This document shows positions 52,977-61,659 of a stretch of DNA of 64,000 nucleotides, one piece after another. Location of the stretch: assembly GCA_965199105.1 (NCBI GenBank), contig CBDAQO010000002.1, positions 992,001 through 1,056,000 of the forward strand. Direction: 5' to 3'. Under the pieces are notes generated by a model. It did no database searches. It had not been told where the DNA came from and saw only the letters and a program-made list of their open reading frames with translations. Numbering within the stretch: position 1 is the stretch's first letter; each line of letters opens with the position of its first letter. A program made the translations under genes and the position numbers. The stretch comes from LMUY01 sp965199105 (GTDB lineage Bacteria > Pseudomonadota > Alphaproteobacteria > Acetobacterales > Acetobacteraceae).

Positions 52977-55685
52977 ATGACCGACTTGGCAGCGAGTTAT
53001 GCTCACGGTGCGGCCGACGAGCCGCTGCTCGGCCACACCATCGGCCAGGCCTTGGAACGCGCCGCGACGACATGGCCGGATCACGTCGCCCTGGTCGCAC
53101 CCGCTCAGCGCATCCGGTGGACCTGGCGCGAACTGCGGGACCGCGCGGATGCCATTGCGGCCGGCCTGCTCGCACTCGGCCTCCGGCGCGGCGAGCGGGT
53201 CGGCATCTGGTCGCTCAACCGGGCCGAATGGGCGCTGACGCAATTCGCCGCCGCCAAGGCGGGCCTGATCCTGGTGACCATCAACCCGGCCTATCGGCTC
53301 TCCGAATTGGAATATGCCCTCAACAAGGTCGGCTGCGCGGCGCTGGTGATGGTGCCGACGTTCAAGACCAGCGACTACACCTTGATGGTCAACACGCTTG
53401 CGCCTGAACTCGCCGCCTCGGCGCCGGGCCAACTCAGCGCGGCGCGGCTGCCGCAACTGCGCATCGTGGTCCAGATTGGCGGGCCGGCAGCACCGGGAAC
53501 AATCGCCTTCGACGAGCTCGCGGCACGGGGCGGCGAGGCCGAGCGTGCCGAGTTGCGCGAGCTTTCCGGCCAGCTTCAGTTCGACGACGCGGTGAACATC
53601 CAGTTCACCAGCGGCACCACCGGTTCGCCCAAAGGGGTGGCGCTGACGCATCACAACATCCTCAACAACGGCTATTTTGTCGGCCGCGCGCTGCGGTTGT
53701 CCGAGACGGACCGGATTTGCATCCCGGTGCCGCTCTATCACTGCTTCGGCATGGTGATGGGCAACCTCGCGGCGGTGACCCATGGCGCCGCCATGGTGTA
53801 TCCCGGCGAGGGCTTCGACCCGGTCGCAACGTTGGAGACGGTGCAGGCGGAGGGCTGCACCGCGCTCTATGCCGTGCCCACCATGTTTATTGCCATGCTG
53901 GACCACCCAGAGTTTGCGCGCTTCGACCTCAGCACGCTGCGCACCGGGATCATGGCGGGCACAGCCTGCCCGCTCGAGATCATGCGGCGGGTCGTGGAGC
54001 GGATGAACATGAGCCAGATCACGATCTGCTACGGCATGACGGAGACCAGCCGCCGCCTGGTGATGGAGGAGGGCGGCCCTAACCGGCGCTTATATGAGAC
54101 GGCCGTTCTGGCGACGCTGCGCGACAAGCTGCGCTCCGGCGATGTCTGGGTCGAACGCTCGGCCAGCTATCGCCGCTTCGACAGTTACCTGCTGCCGCCG
54201 GATGCCGTTCCCGCCGTCATGGTAGGGCTGAAGCTGCCCGCAACCGCTGACGAGTGGCTCGCCGGCCGTGCCGGCGAACTCGACCGGCGCTTGAAACGCT
54301 TTTCTCGCCGGCTGCTGCGAGGCGAGTTGGAGGGGGTGGAGCTACGCGACGGCCGCTTGCACGTCGCTCCGGTCAAGACGACGGCCACGCCGGAAACTCG
54401 CGCCTTTGCGGACGGGATTGAAGCCATGATGCCGCCGGCGCGCATCACGGAACTGCTGTACGAGGTGAACCGCATGACGGGTTTCGCGTCCGCCTTCACC
54501 AACCTGCGCACCGGCGAGCGCTGCGACGACGAGAACGCCCTACTCGCCGCCATTCTCGCCGACGCCACCAACCTCGGCCTGGGCCGCATGGCCGCCGCCA
54601 GCCATGGTGTCACCCGCGACAAGCTGATCTGGACCGCGGACGCCTACATACGCCCGGAAACCTACAAGGCGGCGCTGGCCAAGATCATCGGCGCCCATCA
54701 CGCTCTGCCTATCGCATCCACCTGGGGCGACGGCACCACGTCATCCTCCGACCGGCAATTCTTCCGCTCGGCCAAGCGCGGCGACGCTGCCGGAGAGGTC
54801 AACGCCCGCTACGGCCACGATCCCGGCCTGGGCTTCTACACGCATGTCTCCGACCAGCACGGGCCGTACAGCGTGCGCGTCATGTCGGCCACCAGCCACG
54901 AGGCGCCCTACGTGCTGGACGGGTTGTTGCATCATGGGACCGCCTTGCGGATCGGGACGCACTACACCGATACTGGCGGCGCCTCGGACCACGTGTTCAT
55001 TCTATGCGCCATGCTGGGTTTCCGGTTCTGTCCGCGGCTACGCGACCTGCCCGACCGCAAGCTCGCCACCATCGAGCCAGCCACGGCTTACAAGGACCTG
55101 GACAGCCTGATAGGCCGGCGGGTCAAGGCCGACGTCATCCGCGAACATTGGGGCGAAATCCTGCGCCTGGTTGCCTCCTTGCAGGCCGGCACCGTGCTGC
55201 CCTCGGCCATGTTGAGGCGCTTGGCCGCATACCAGCGCCAGAACCAGCTCGACCTGGCGCTGCAGGAGCTGGGGCGCGTTGAGCGCACATTGTTCATGCT
55301 GGACTGGCTTGAGTCGCCCAAACTGCGCCAGCGCTGCCAAGCCGGACTGAACAAGAGCGAGCAGCGCCACGCGCTGGCCCAGGTCATCTGCACGTTCAAG
55401 CAGGGCCGCATTGCCGACCGCGGACAGGAGGCACAGCAGTTCAGGGCATCAGGGCTAAACCTGGTGATCGCGGCAATCGTCTATTGGAACTCGACCTACC
55501 TGGCCGACGCCGTGCAACATCTGCGCGACCAGGGCAAACCCATCCTGGACGCCCTGCTCGCCCACACGTCGCCGCTCACCTGGGAACACATCGGCTTCTC
55601 CGGCGATTTCCTGTGGGACCGGGCCGCCGCAACCGCCGGGCATCGCCGGCCGCTCAATCTCGGGCGGGACAGGATGGCGGCATGA
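52977..55685 (+). CDS. chimeric ORF: acyl-CoA synthetase N-terminal part fused to Tn3 TnpA C-terminal half
   Basis: Residues 1-358 are an AMP-binding acyl-CoA synthetase with FTSGTTGSPKGV (about 205-216), PLYHCFGMVMG and CYGMTETS, at which the protein is cut, so the adenylation C-domain is missing. From residue 359 (position 54051) the sequence is the catalytic half of a Tn3-family transposase: RRLVMEEGGPNRRLYE, RSGDVWVERSASYRRFDSYLLP, WGDGTTSSSD, HYTDTGGASDH and LNKSEQRH, which carry the conserved acidic residues. The missing N-terminal half is at 3126-4451. The reading frame stays open through the joint. Neither half should work alone. Confidence 0.87.
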   Translation: MTDLAASYAHGAADEPLLGHTIGQALERAATTWPDHVALVAPAQRIRWTWRELRDRADAIAAGLLALGLRRGERVGIWSLNRAEWALTQFAAAKAGLILVTINPAYRLSELEYALNKVGCAALVMVPTFKTSDYTLMVNTLAPELAASAPGQLSAARLPQLRIVVQIGGPAAPGTIAFDELAARGGEAERAELRELSGQLQFDDAVNIQFTSGTTGSPKGVALTHHNILNNGYFVGRALRLSETDRICIPVPLYHCFGMVMGNLAAVTHGAAMVYPGEGFDPVATLETVQAEGCTALYAVPTMFIAMLDHPEFARFDLSTLRTGIMAGTACPLEIMRRVVERMNMSQITICYGMTETSRRLVMEEGGPNRRLYETAVLATLRDKLRSGDVWVERSASYRRFDSYLLPPDAVPAVMVGLKLPATADEWLAGRAGELDRRLKRFSRRLLRGELEGVELRDGRLHVAPVKTTATPETRAFADGIEAMMPPARITELLYEVNRMTGFASAFTNLRTGERCDDENALLAAILADATNLGLGRMAAASHGVTRDKLIWTADAYIRPETYKAALAKIIGAHHALPIASTWGDGTTSSSDRQFFRSAKRGDAAGEVNARYGHDPGLGFYTHVSDQHGPYSVRVMSATSHEAPYVLDGLLHHGTALRIGTHYTDTGGASDHVFILCAMLGFRFCPRLRDLPDRKLATIEPATAYKDLDSLIGRRVKADVIREHWGEILRLVASLQAGTVLPSAMLRRLAAYQRQNQLDLALQELGRVERTLFMLDWLESPKLRQRCQAGLNKSEQRHALAQVICTFKQGRIADRGQEAQQFRASGLNLVIAAIVYWNSTYLADAVQHLRDQGKPILDALLAHTSPLTWEHIGFSGDFLWDRAAATAGHRRPLNLGRDRMAA

Positions 55686-55733
55686 TCACCGTTCCTGGCC
55701 CGTTCACCCTTAGCGTTGTCTGCATGACAACCG

Positions 55734-56573
55734 ATGCTATGCCCTCTCCTCAGCGGGGGTGGCCACCATCACGGTCACAGTCATGACCACCACCACGGGC
55801 ACGATCACGCCGGGCATGGCGAGGACCATAGCATCGCGACATCGGAGGGCACCTTGACGCTAAGCGTGTTCGAGGATGGCGTGCCGCCCGTGTTCCGGTT
55901 GCATCCGCAGCTGGGCCGCAGCATTGGCGCTGCGGCGACGATTGAGACGGTGCGGCCGGACGGCACGCGCCAGGTCTTCGCCATGCAAGACCGCGGCGGA
56001 TGGCTGGAGAGTGTCGAGCCGATCCCCGAACCACACCAGTTCTCGGCTCACGTGCGCATGGCCGGGAGCGAATACTCCGTGACCTTCGGGGAGCATGAGC
56101 ACGGCCATGCGGGGCAGGGGGCCGCGCACAGGGACAACAACATGCGGGCGGCCGTGGTTCACGTCGTCGCCGATGCCGCCGTGTCCGTGCTGGTCATCAT
56201 CGGGCTGCTGCTGGCCCGCGCCTTTGGCTGGCTTTGGATGGACCCATTGGCCGGCATCGTCGGCGCCTGCGTGATCGCGAGCTGGTCCTATGGCCTGATT
56301 CGAGACACGGGCGCCATCCTACTCGACATGGTGCCAGACCGGCGCATGGCGGACGGCGTGCGTCAGGCGATCGAGGCGGAAGGCGACAGGCTGGCCGACC
56401 TGCATCTTTGGCGTCTCGGACCGGGGCATCTCGGAGCGATCGTCTCGATAGCAACCATGCAGGAGACGCACGGACAGGAGTTTTATCACCGGCTGCTCGG
56501 GCGTTTCCCTGGCCTGTCGCACGTCACCGTCGAGGTCCAGACCTCGCCTTCATCCCTGCCGGTTGCCCTCTGA
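55734..56573 (+). CDS. DmeF-like CDF metal transporter with internal deletion
   Basis: A 279-residue protein. The N-terminus is His-rich (GGGHHHGHSHDHHHGHDHAG), followed by a soluble domain VFEDGVPPVFRLHPQ...VRPDGTRQVFAMQDRGG that I know from metal efflux proteins. A second His-rich tract (EHEHGHAGQGAAHRDNN) leads straight into the last two CDF membrane helices (RAAVVHVVADAAVSVLVIIGLL with the HxxxD metal site) and the cytoplasmic domain LADLHLWRLGPGHLGAIVSI. Helices 1-4 are absent, so transport is doubtful. Recombination between His-codon tracts would explain the loss. Confidence 0.75.
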   Translation: MLCPLLSGGGHHHGHSHDHHHGHDHAGHGEDHSIATSEGTLTLSVFEDGVPPVFRLHPQLGRSIGAAATIETVRPDGTRQVFAMQDRGGWLESVEPIPEPHQFSAHVRMAGSEYSVTFGEHEHGHAGQGAAHRDNNMRAAVVHVVADAAVSVLVIIGLLLARAFGWLWMDPLAGIVGACVIASWSYGLIRDTGAILLDMVPDRRMADGVRQAIEAEGDRLADLHLWRLGPGHLGAIVSIATMQETHGQEFYHRLLGRFPGLSHVTVEVQTSPSSLPVAL

Positions 56574-56596
56574 TCGGCCAAGCCGCAAAACCGCAG

Positions 56597-57583
56597 TCAG
56601 ATGACGTGCTCCGGGGCCAGCGCACAGGGCTGGGCCGGATCGCCATCTTCCACCTGGAACGTGGCATGGCCCACACCAAAACGGTCACGTAGCTCATCGC
56701 AGGCGCGGCGCAGCAGGGCGTCGTCGGTGCCCAAGCCAGGACGGACCAGGTGCGCCGTCAAGGCCGTTTCAGTCGTGGACAGGCCCCAAATGTGCAGGTC
56801 ATGCACCTCCGTTACCCCTGGCAAGGCGGCGAGGTAGATCCGGACGTTCTCGGCGTTTACGCCTTCCGGCACCTTATCCAGTGCCAGGTTAACGCTGTCT
56901 CGCAGCAGGCCCCAGGTAGAAACCAGGATCAGGGCGGCAATGCCCAGGCTAACCACGGGATCGAGCCACGCCCAGCCGGTGAGCAGGATGACGAAGCCGG
57001 CGACGACCACGCCAGCAGACACGCCGGCGTCGGCCGCCATGTGCAGGAAGGCACCGCGCACGTTCAGGTCGCCTTTGCGACCGCGTGCAAACAGCCATGC
57101 CGTGACCCCGTTGACCACGATGCCGGCAGCGGCCACGGCCATAACGGTCCTGCCGCCGACTGCACCCGCGGGCACGCCGGAGGCAAGGCGCTGCACGGCC
57201 TCGACGGCGATGGCGCCCACACCGACCAGCAGCACGACGGCATTGGTCAACGAGGCGAGGATCGAGCTGCGGCCATAGCCGTAGGTGCGCGTGCGCGTGG
57301 GGCGGCGACGTCCGAGCCAGACGGCGCCCCAGGCCAGCAGCAGCCCGAGAACGTCGCCGAGATTGTGCGCTGCGTCTGCGAGCAGGGCGACGGAGTGCGC
57401 TGCTATGCCGAACACGACCTCCGCCACGACGGAGCCGGCATTAAGCGCCGCTCCTAGCGCAAACGCGCCGTCGAACCCGGCCGGCGGTTCGTGGTGATGG
57501 TGGCCGCCTGGACCATGCGTGTGCCCGTGATCGTGCCCGTCATGGTCATGGTGGTCATGGCCGTTGTGGTCGTGTCCGCTCAC
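56597..57583 (-). CDS. CDF-family zinc/cadmium efflux transporter (CzcD/ZitB-like)
   Basis: A complete 328-residue CDF protein starting at a GTG. The N-terminus is His-rich, then HSVALLADAAHNLGDVLGLLLAW and HMAADAGVSAGVVVAGFVIL provide the HxxxD metal sites in helices 2 and 5. VHDLHIWGLSTTETALTAHL is the C-terminal domain typical of CzcD/ZitB. The start overlaps the stop of the upstream CDF pseudogene (GTGA), so the MerR-controlled promoter at 58.28 kb probably drives both. Confidence 0.93.
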   Translation of the reverse strand: MSGHDHNGHDHHDHDGHDHGHTHGPGGHHHHEPPAGFDGAFALGAALNAGSVVAEVVFGIAAHSVALLADAAHNLGDVLGLLLAWGAVWLGRRRPTRTRTYGYGRSSILASLTNAVVLLVGVGAIAVEAVQRLASGVPAGAVGGRTVMAVAAAGIVVNGVTAWLFARGRKGDLNVRGAFLHMAADAGVSAGVVVAGFVILLTGWAWLDPVVSLGIAALILVSTWGLLRDSVNLALDKVPEGVNAENVRIYLAALPGVTEVHDLHIWGLSTTETALTAHLVRPGLGTDDALLRRACDELRDRFGVGHATFQVEDGDPAQPCALAPEHVI

Positions 57584-58239
57584 GATGCCGCTCCGGCCGC
57601 AACGGGGGACGCAAGCCCGCGCCGGCGCAGCTCGCCCCGCGCCTGCCGCACGATGCTCAGGCCGCCCGAAAGCCCCAAACTGCCCATGATCGCTGCCACG
57701 ATCATATCCGGCTAGCCGGTCCCGGTGCCAAAAACGCCGGCCGCAGCGAGCATGACGGCGAAGTTGCCGATGGCGTCGTTACGTGAACACACCCAGACCG
57801 AGCGCATGTTCGCGTCCCCGGTGCGGAACCGGTAAAGCATAAGGGCCACGCCGCCATTGGCCAGCAGGGCGGCCGTGCCGACCACGCCCATGACTTCCGC
57901 CCGGGGCAGGGTGCCGAACCAGGCGTGCCAGGCCGTGCTGCCGAGCACCGACAGCGCCAGGACGATCAGTGTTCAGCCCTTGAGCAGGGCCGCGCGCGAG
58001 CGCCAGACGACCGCCAGGCCCACCACGCCGAGGCTGATGGCGTAGTTTGCAGCGTCGCCCAAGAAGTCCAGCGCATCGGCTTGCAGCGCGGCCGAGCCGG
58101 CCGCCGCGCCCGCGACGATTTCAGCGGCGAAGAACCCGGTATTGACGGCCAGGGCGATCCACAGCGCGCGGCGCCAGCGCGGGCTGTCCAGCGCCTGCTT
58201 GGCGTTACTGGCACAGGTCGATTCTTTGCAGCAGGGCAT
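57580..58239 (-). pseudogene. cation transporter (CDF-like) with two nonsense mutations
   Basis: A single frame of 220 codons begins MPCCKESTCASNAKQAL and reads as a short CDF-like transporter (ALQADALDFLGDAANYAISLG, GDANMRSVWVCSRNDAIGN). It is interrupted by TGA at 57973-57975, in ALLKG-stop-TLIVLALSVLG, and by TAG at 57712-57714, in GTGTG-stop-PDMIVAAIM. From family memory both positions are usually Trp, so each is a TGG-to-stop change. Otherwise the frame is intact to its TGA at 57580. Confidence 0.8.
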
Positions 58240-58273
58240 GGCGGGTCACCTCGACAGCTTCGGCGTGACCGAC

Positions 58274-58304
58274 CACATGCACCCTGTAGCCCATACAGGG
58301 TCAA
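58274..58304 (-). promoter_or_regulatory. MerR-type operator/promoter for the metal efflux genes
   Basis: CCCTGTA-N5-TACAGGG (58282-58300) is a perfect 7-5-7 dyad lying between a -35 TTGACC (58304-58299) and a poor -10 (CATGTG, 58279-58274) with the long 19 bp spacer typical of MerR-activated promoters. It sits directly before the divergent merR-like start at 58308. Confidence 0.75.
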
Positions 58305-58307
58305 GCC

Positions 58308-59567
58308 ATGGCGAGTGACACGTTCGGCATCGGAGAGCTGGCGCGCGCGACCTGCACGAAAGTGGAGACAGTGCGCTGGTACGAGCGCATCGGCTTGCTG
58401 GCGGCGCCAGCCCGAACAGGCGGGAATTACCGAACCTATGGCCATGAGCACCTGGAGCGGTTGAGCTTCGTGCGTCGCGCCCGCGACCTTGGCTTTTCGC
58501 TAGACCAAGTGCGTGAGTTGCTACGCCTGTCGGATCAACAGGACCAGCCGTGCGAGGAGGTTGATCTGATCGCGCGCGGACACCTGGCGGCAGTCGAACG
58601 CAAAGTCGCCGACTTGACAGCACTGGGCCACAAGCTACGCCAGATAATTGGTCAATGCGGTCACGGGACCGTTGCCGACTGCCGAATTATCGAGGCGCTT
58701 TCGCCATCCTTGTGGCTCTACGACGGGCTGCACGAGGCAGGGTTCGGGCCGGTGCTGCTGGAGACGCGGCACGTTAAGGCGGCGCTGTCGGCAATGGCGG
58801 TCACGACCGACCGGCGCGACGCTCGCGGCATCGCCCAGCTGCTCCGCATGGGGTGGTATCGGCCGGTCTATCGCAAGTCGGTCCCCTCGCAGGAGATCCG
58901 GGCGCTGTTCGGCGCGCGCAAGCAGCTGCAGATCAAGGTCATTGACCTCGAGCAGACCGTGCGCGGACTGTTGCGCGGCTTCGGCCTGAAGGTCGGCGAT
59001 GTGAGCCGGGGCAAGCTGCCAGCGCGCATACGGGAGGTCGCGGCCGGGCACGTGATGCTGGAAAAGATCGTCGAGCCGTTGCTGGCGGCACGCGAGGCGA
59101 TGTGGCGCGAGTTCGCCAAGCTGCACCGCGAGGTGCTGATGATCGTCAAGGAGGACCAGGTCTGCCGCCGGCTGATGACGGTGCCGGGGGTGGGTGCGTT
59201 GGTGTCGCTGACCTACCGGGCGGGGGTGGACGACCCTGGGCGGTTCGCGAAATCCAAGTCGGTCGGCGCCTTCTTTGGCCTGACGCCGACGCGATACCAA
59301 TCCGGCGAGACGGACGTCACCGGCGGAATTACCCGCGTCGGAGATGCCTCCGTGCGCATTGCGCTGCACGACGCGGCCAACGCGCTGCTGACGCGGGCAC
59401 ATAGGTTCAGCACGCTCAAGCGTTGGGCGCTGGACGTCGCCAAGCGGCGGGGCATGCGGAGGGCGAAGGTGGCGTTGGCACGTAAGCTGGCAACCGTGCT
59501 GCACCGCATGTGGGCGGACGGGACCGAGTTCGCCTGGGGCAAGGACCCGGCGGCCGCGGCAGGCTAG
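58308..59567 (+). CDS. MerR-family metal regulator fused to a truncated IS110 transposase
   Basis: Residues 1-135 are a nearly whole MerR protein of the ZntR/CadR kind: FGIGELARATCTKVETVRWYERIGLL as HTH, CEEVDLIARGHL, and a metal-loop end CGHGTVADCRIIEAL. From about residue 137 the frame continues as an IS110-family transposase lacking its N-terminal part (DRRDARGIAQLLRMGWYRPV, LIVKEDQVCRRLMTVPGVG-type region, FFGLTPTRYQSGETDVTGGITRVGD). The junction lies near 58712. The regulator part could still fold with a 285-residue extension. The operator just upstream suggests control of the divergent CDF genes. Confidence 0.85.
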   Translation: MASDTFGIGELARATCTKVETVRWYERIGLLAAPARTGGNYRTYGHEHLERLSFVRRARDLGFSLDQVRELLRLSDQQDQPCEEVDLIARGHLAAVERKVADLTALGHKLRQIIGQCGHGTVADCRIIEALSPSLWLYDGLHEAGFGPVLLETRHVKAALSAMAVTTDRRDARGIAQLLRMGWYRPVYRKSVPSQEIRALFGARKQLQIKVIDLEQTVRGLLRGFGLKVGDVSRGKLPARIREVAAGHVMLEKIVEPLLAAREAMWREFAKLHREVLMIVKEDQVCRRLMTVPGVGALVSLTYRAGVDDPGRFAKSKSVGAFFGLTPTRYQSGETDVTGGITRVGDASVRIALHDAANALLTRAHRFSTLKRWALDVAKRRGMRRAKVALARKLATVLHRMWADGTEFAWGKDPAAAAG

Positions 59568-59600
59568 CCAGAAGGAGCCATAAAGTTCGGGGCGGGGCCA
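58713..59600 (+). mobile_element. IS110-family element, 5'-truncated
   Basis: The element retains the transposase C-terminal domain, including the PGVG-Ser nucleophile region, and a short 3' tail. Its 5' end, with the DEDD-type N-terminal domain, is missing at the junction with merR. The right boundary is not defined precisely. Confidence 0.65.
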
Positions 59601-59966
59601 GGCGGCTCAGCTCCCACGAGGTCCCTTCGCCGGGACGCGGAGACGGTAAGGCAGGTTCCGTTGCAGCGGCCGGGGCGATGCCGAGACTACGCTGGGTAGA
59701 TTGCTCCGCCGGCTCCCTCATGAAGCATCATGTGACGGCCTCGCGCCGATCACGGGCAGAAGCACGAAACCGGCGAGTGGATGCACTCTGAGCTTGACGA
59801 CCAAGGGCCCATCACAGAAGCAGCGGAACGGAAAAGCTATGTAAGCGCAGGGACAGCTTGCACGGCCACGAAAAGCGAATCCTTCCATTCACGAGTCCCT
59901 TGATGTTATTATTGACTGACTAGACGCTCCTCTATATTCTTTGCCGCGTGAGCAGGACGCAACCGA
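59568..59966. other. intergenic region after IS110, before tetR
   Basis: About 400 bp holding the presumed IS110 3' tail and, at its right end, the tetR promoter. No coding sequence is supported in the remainder. Confidence 0.5.
59912..59940 (+). promoter_or_regulatory. tetR promoter with putative operator
   Basis: TTGACT (59912-59917) and TATTCT (59935-59940) lie 17 bp apart. The -35 overlaps GACTGACTAGAC (59914-59925), nearly repeated as GACTGACTAAAC at 60551-60562 before the next gene. Shared sites suggest autoregulation and control of the downstream reductase. Confidence 0.6.
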
Positions 59967-60533
59967 GTGGCCCGAGCAAGGAGCGGTGACAAGCGAGCCG
60001 CGCTCATGTCGGCCGCGGTTCGCGTGATCGCGTCCCAAGGGCTCAGCGCGCCAACGGCGATGATCGCCAAGGAGGCGGGCGTCTCCAACGGCTCGCTTTT
60101 CACCTACTTCGAGACCAAGGACGACTTGCTCAACCAGCTCTACATGGACCTCAAGGCCGAGATGGCTGTCGCGGCTCTTGCGGAGCTGCCGGCCGAAAGC
60201 GGCGCGCGCGATCAGATGTCTCATCTGTGGTCCGGGTGGCTGCGCTGGGCAACGTCCTGTCCGGACAAGCGCCGGACGCTCGCGCAGCTCGATGTGGCGG
60301 ACGAGATCACGCCGACCAGTCGCCGGGCCGCAAGCCAGGCCATGGCAGGCATAGCCCGGCTGGTGAAGCAGAGCCATGAGAACGGCCCGATGCGTGACGT
60401 GCCCTTGGCGTTCGTCGTCGCCCTGATGAGCGCGCTGGCGGACGCCACGGTCGATTTCATCATCCGCGATCCGGCGAACGCGGACGAACACGGACGCTCC
60501 GGGTTCGAGGCCCTCTGGCGAATCATCGCCTGA
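59967..60533 (+). CDS. TetR-family transcriptional regulator
   Basis: A 188-residue regulator from a GTG. The N-terminal HTH reads RAALMSAAVRVIASQGLSAPTAMIAKEAGVSNGSLFTYFETKDDL, a canonical TetR domain. The ligand-binding C-terminal domain has two Cys-free helices with WLRWATSCPDKRRTLAQL. It is followed by a damaged NAD-dependent reductase and an SDR, genes typically repressed by such regulators. Confidence 0.9.
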   Translation: MARARSGDKRAALMSAAVRVIASQGLSAPTAMIAKEAGVSNGSLFTYFETKDDLLNQLYMDLKAEMAVAALAELPAESGARDQMSHLWSGWLRWATSCPDKRRTLAQLDVADEITPTSRRAASQAMAGIARLVKQSHENGPMRDVPLAFVVALMSALADATVDFIIRDPANADEHGRSGFEALWRIIA

Positions 60534-60550
60534 GTTCCGGACCACAAAAC

Positions 60551-60562
60551 GACTGACTAAAC
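60551..60562 (+). promoter_or_regulatory. putative TetR operator copy upstream of the reductase
   Basis: GACTGACTAAAC repeats, with one change, the site at the tetR promoter. It lies 22 bp before the reductase ATG. Confidence 0.5.
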
Positions 60563-60584
60563 AGACAGGCATGAAGGGCGGGCG

Positions 60585-61603
60585 ATGACGGAAACCGTAT
60601 TGGTGACGGGCGGAACCGGCTTCATCGGGGGCTGGGCGATCGTCGAGCTGCTGAAGCGTGGCTATGCCGTGCGGACCACAATGCGCAGCCTGAACAAGCA
60701 GCAGCAGGTCCGCGCAAAGATCGCCACGGTGGTCGATCCCGGCAAACGTCTGGCTTTTTTCAAGGCCGACCTCACAAGCGACGCGGGATGGGACGAAGCC
60801 GTTGCGGGCTGCGACTATGTGCTCCATATCGCGGCGCCGGTTGGCGTCGATGCGCCGCGCGATCCTGACGAACTCATCGTCCCGACGCGGGACGGCGCAG
60901 TGCGCGTCCTTGGCGCCGCCTGCCGCGCCAAGGTTCGACGCGTCGTGCTGACCTCGGCGATCGAGGCGTGCCGCCCTTCGATGGATAGTCCCGACGGCGT
61001 CAGTGATGAACTCAATGGACCGATACGGACGACGTCAAGCTTGGACCTTACCGTCTGGCGAAGATGCTCGCGGAACGGGCCGCCTGGGACTTCATGGCAC
61101 GCCAATCCGGGCCGACGACTCTGACCACGATCCTGCCAAGCGCCGTGACTGGGCCGGTCCTCGGCGCGGACAACCTTCATTCAGCCCAGCTAGCCCAGCG
61201 GATGCTGAACGGAAGCCTGCCCCGATACCCCCGCCTGGGCTTCTGCATCGTCGATGTTCGTGACGTCGTGGACCTGCACATCCGTGCCATGACCGCTCCG
61301 CAAGCTGCAGGGGAGCGGTTCATCGCCGCAAGCGATTGGATGTGGATGGCCGACGTGGCCCACGTCCTGCGGTCAGACCTCGGCACCAGTGCCAAGAAAG
61401 TCCCGACACGGCCAATGCCGGACCTCATGCTGCGGATCGTCGCGCTATTCCAGCGTCCGATGCGGTTTGTCGTGCCCCTCTTGGGTCGGAAACACGTCTT
61501 CACCGCGGCCAAGGCGAAGGCGGTGCTCGCTTGGGAGCCCCGTCCAGCAGCAACAACGATCATCGATTCCGCCCGCAGTGTCATCGCGCTCGGCGCCGGC
61601 TGA
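60585..61603 (+). pseudogene. NAD-dependent epimerase/dihydroflavonol reductase-like, one frameshift
   Basis: The first part (from ATG 60585) has VLVTGGTGFIGGWAIVELLKRGY and VVLTSAIEACRPS. Near 61015 the frame fails; the continuation DVKLGPYRLAKMLAERAAWDFM, containing the YxxxK-equivalent PYRLAK, appears in the +2 frame and runs to the stop at 61603. A single-base loss near CTCAATGGACC explains it. Without the shift the protein would be about 339 residues, normal for the family. It could also be a sequencing error. Confidence 0.75.
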
Positions 61604-61659
61604 CCGGGCACGGCATGCAATTGAGTCACCAGCAGCAACAGAGCCGAGAGGTCTAGACC

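Noticed and set aside
4452..54050. The 49.6 kb block as a classical mobile element or genomic island with terminal repeats
   Set aside because: Its edges show no inverted repeats, integrase or tRNA target; only CGC is shared at the two junctions, too short to count as a target duplication.
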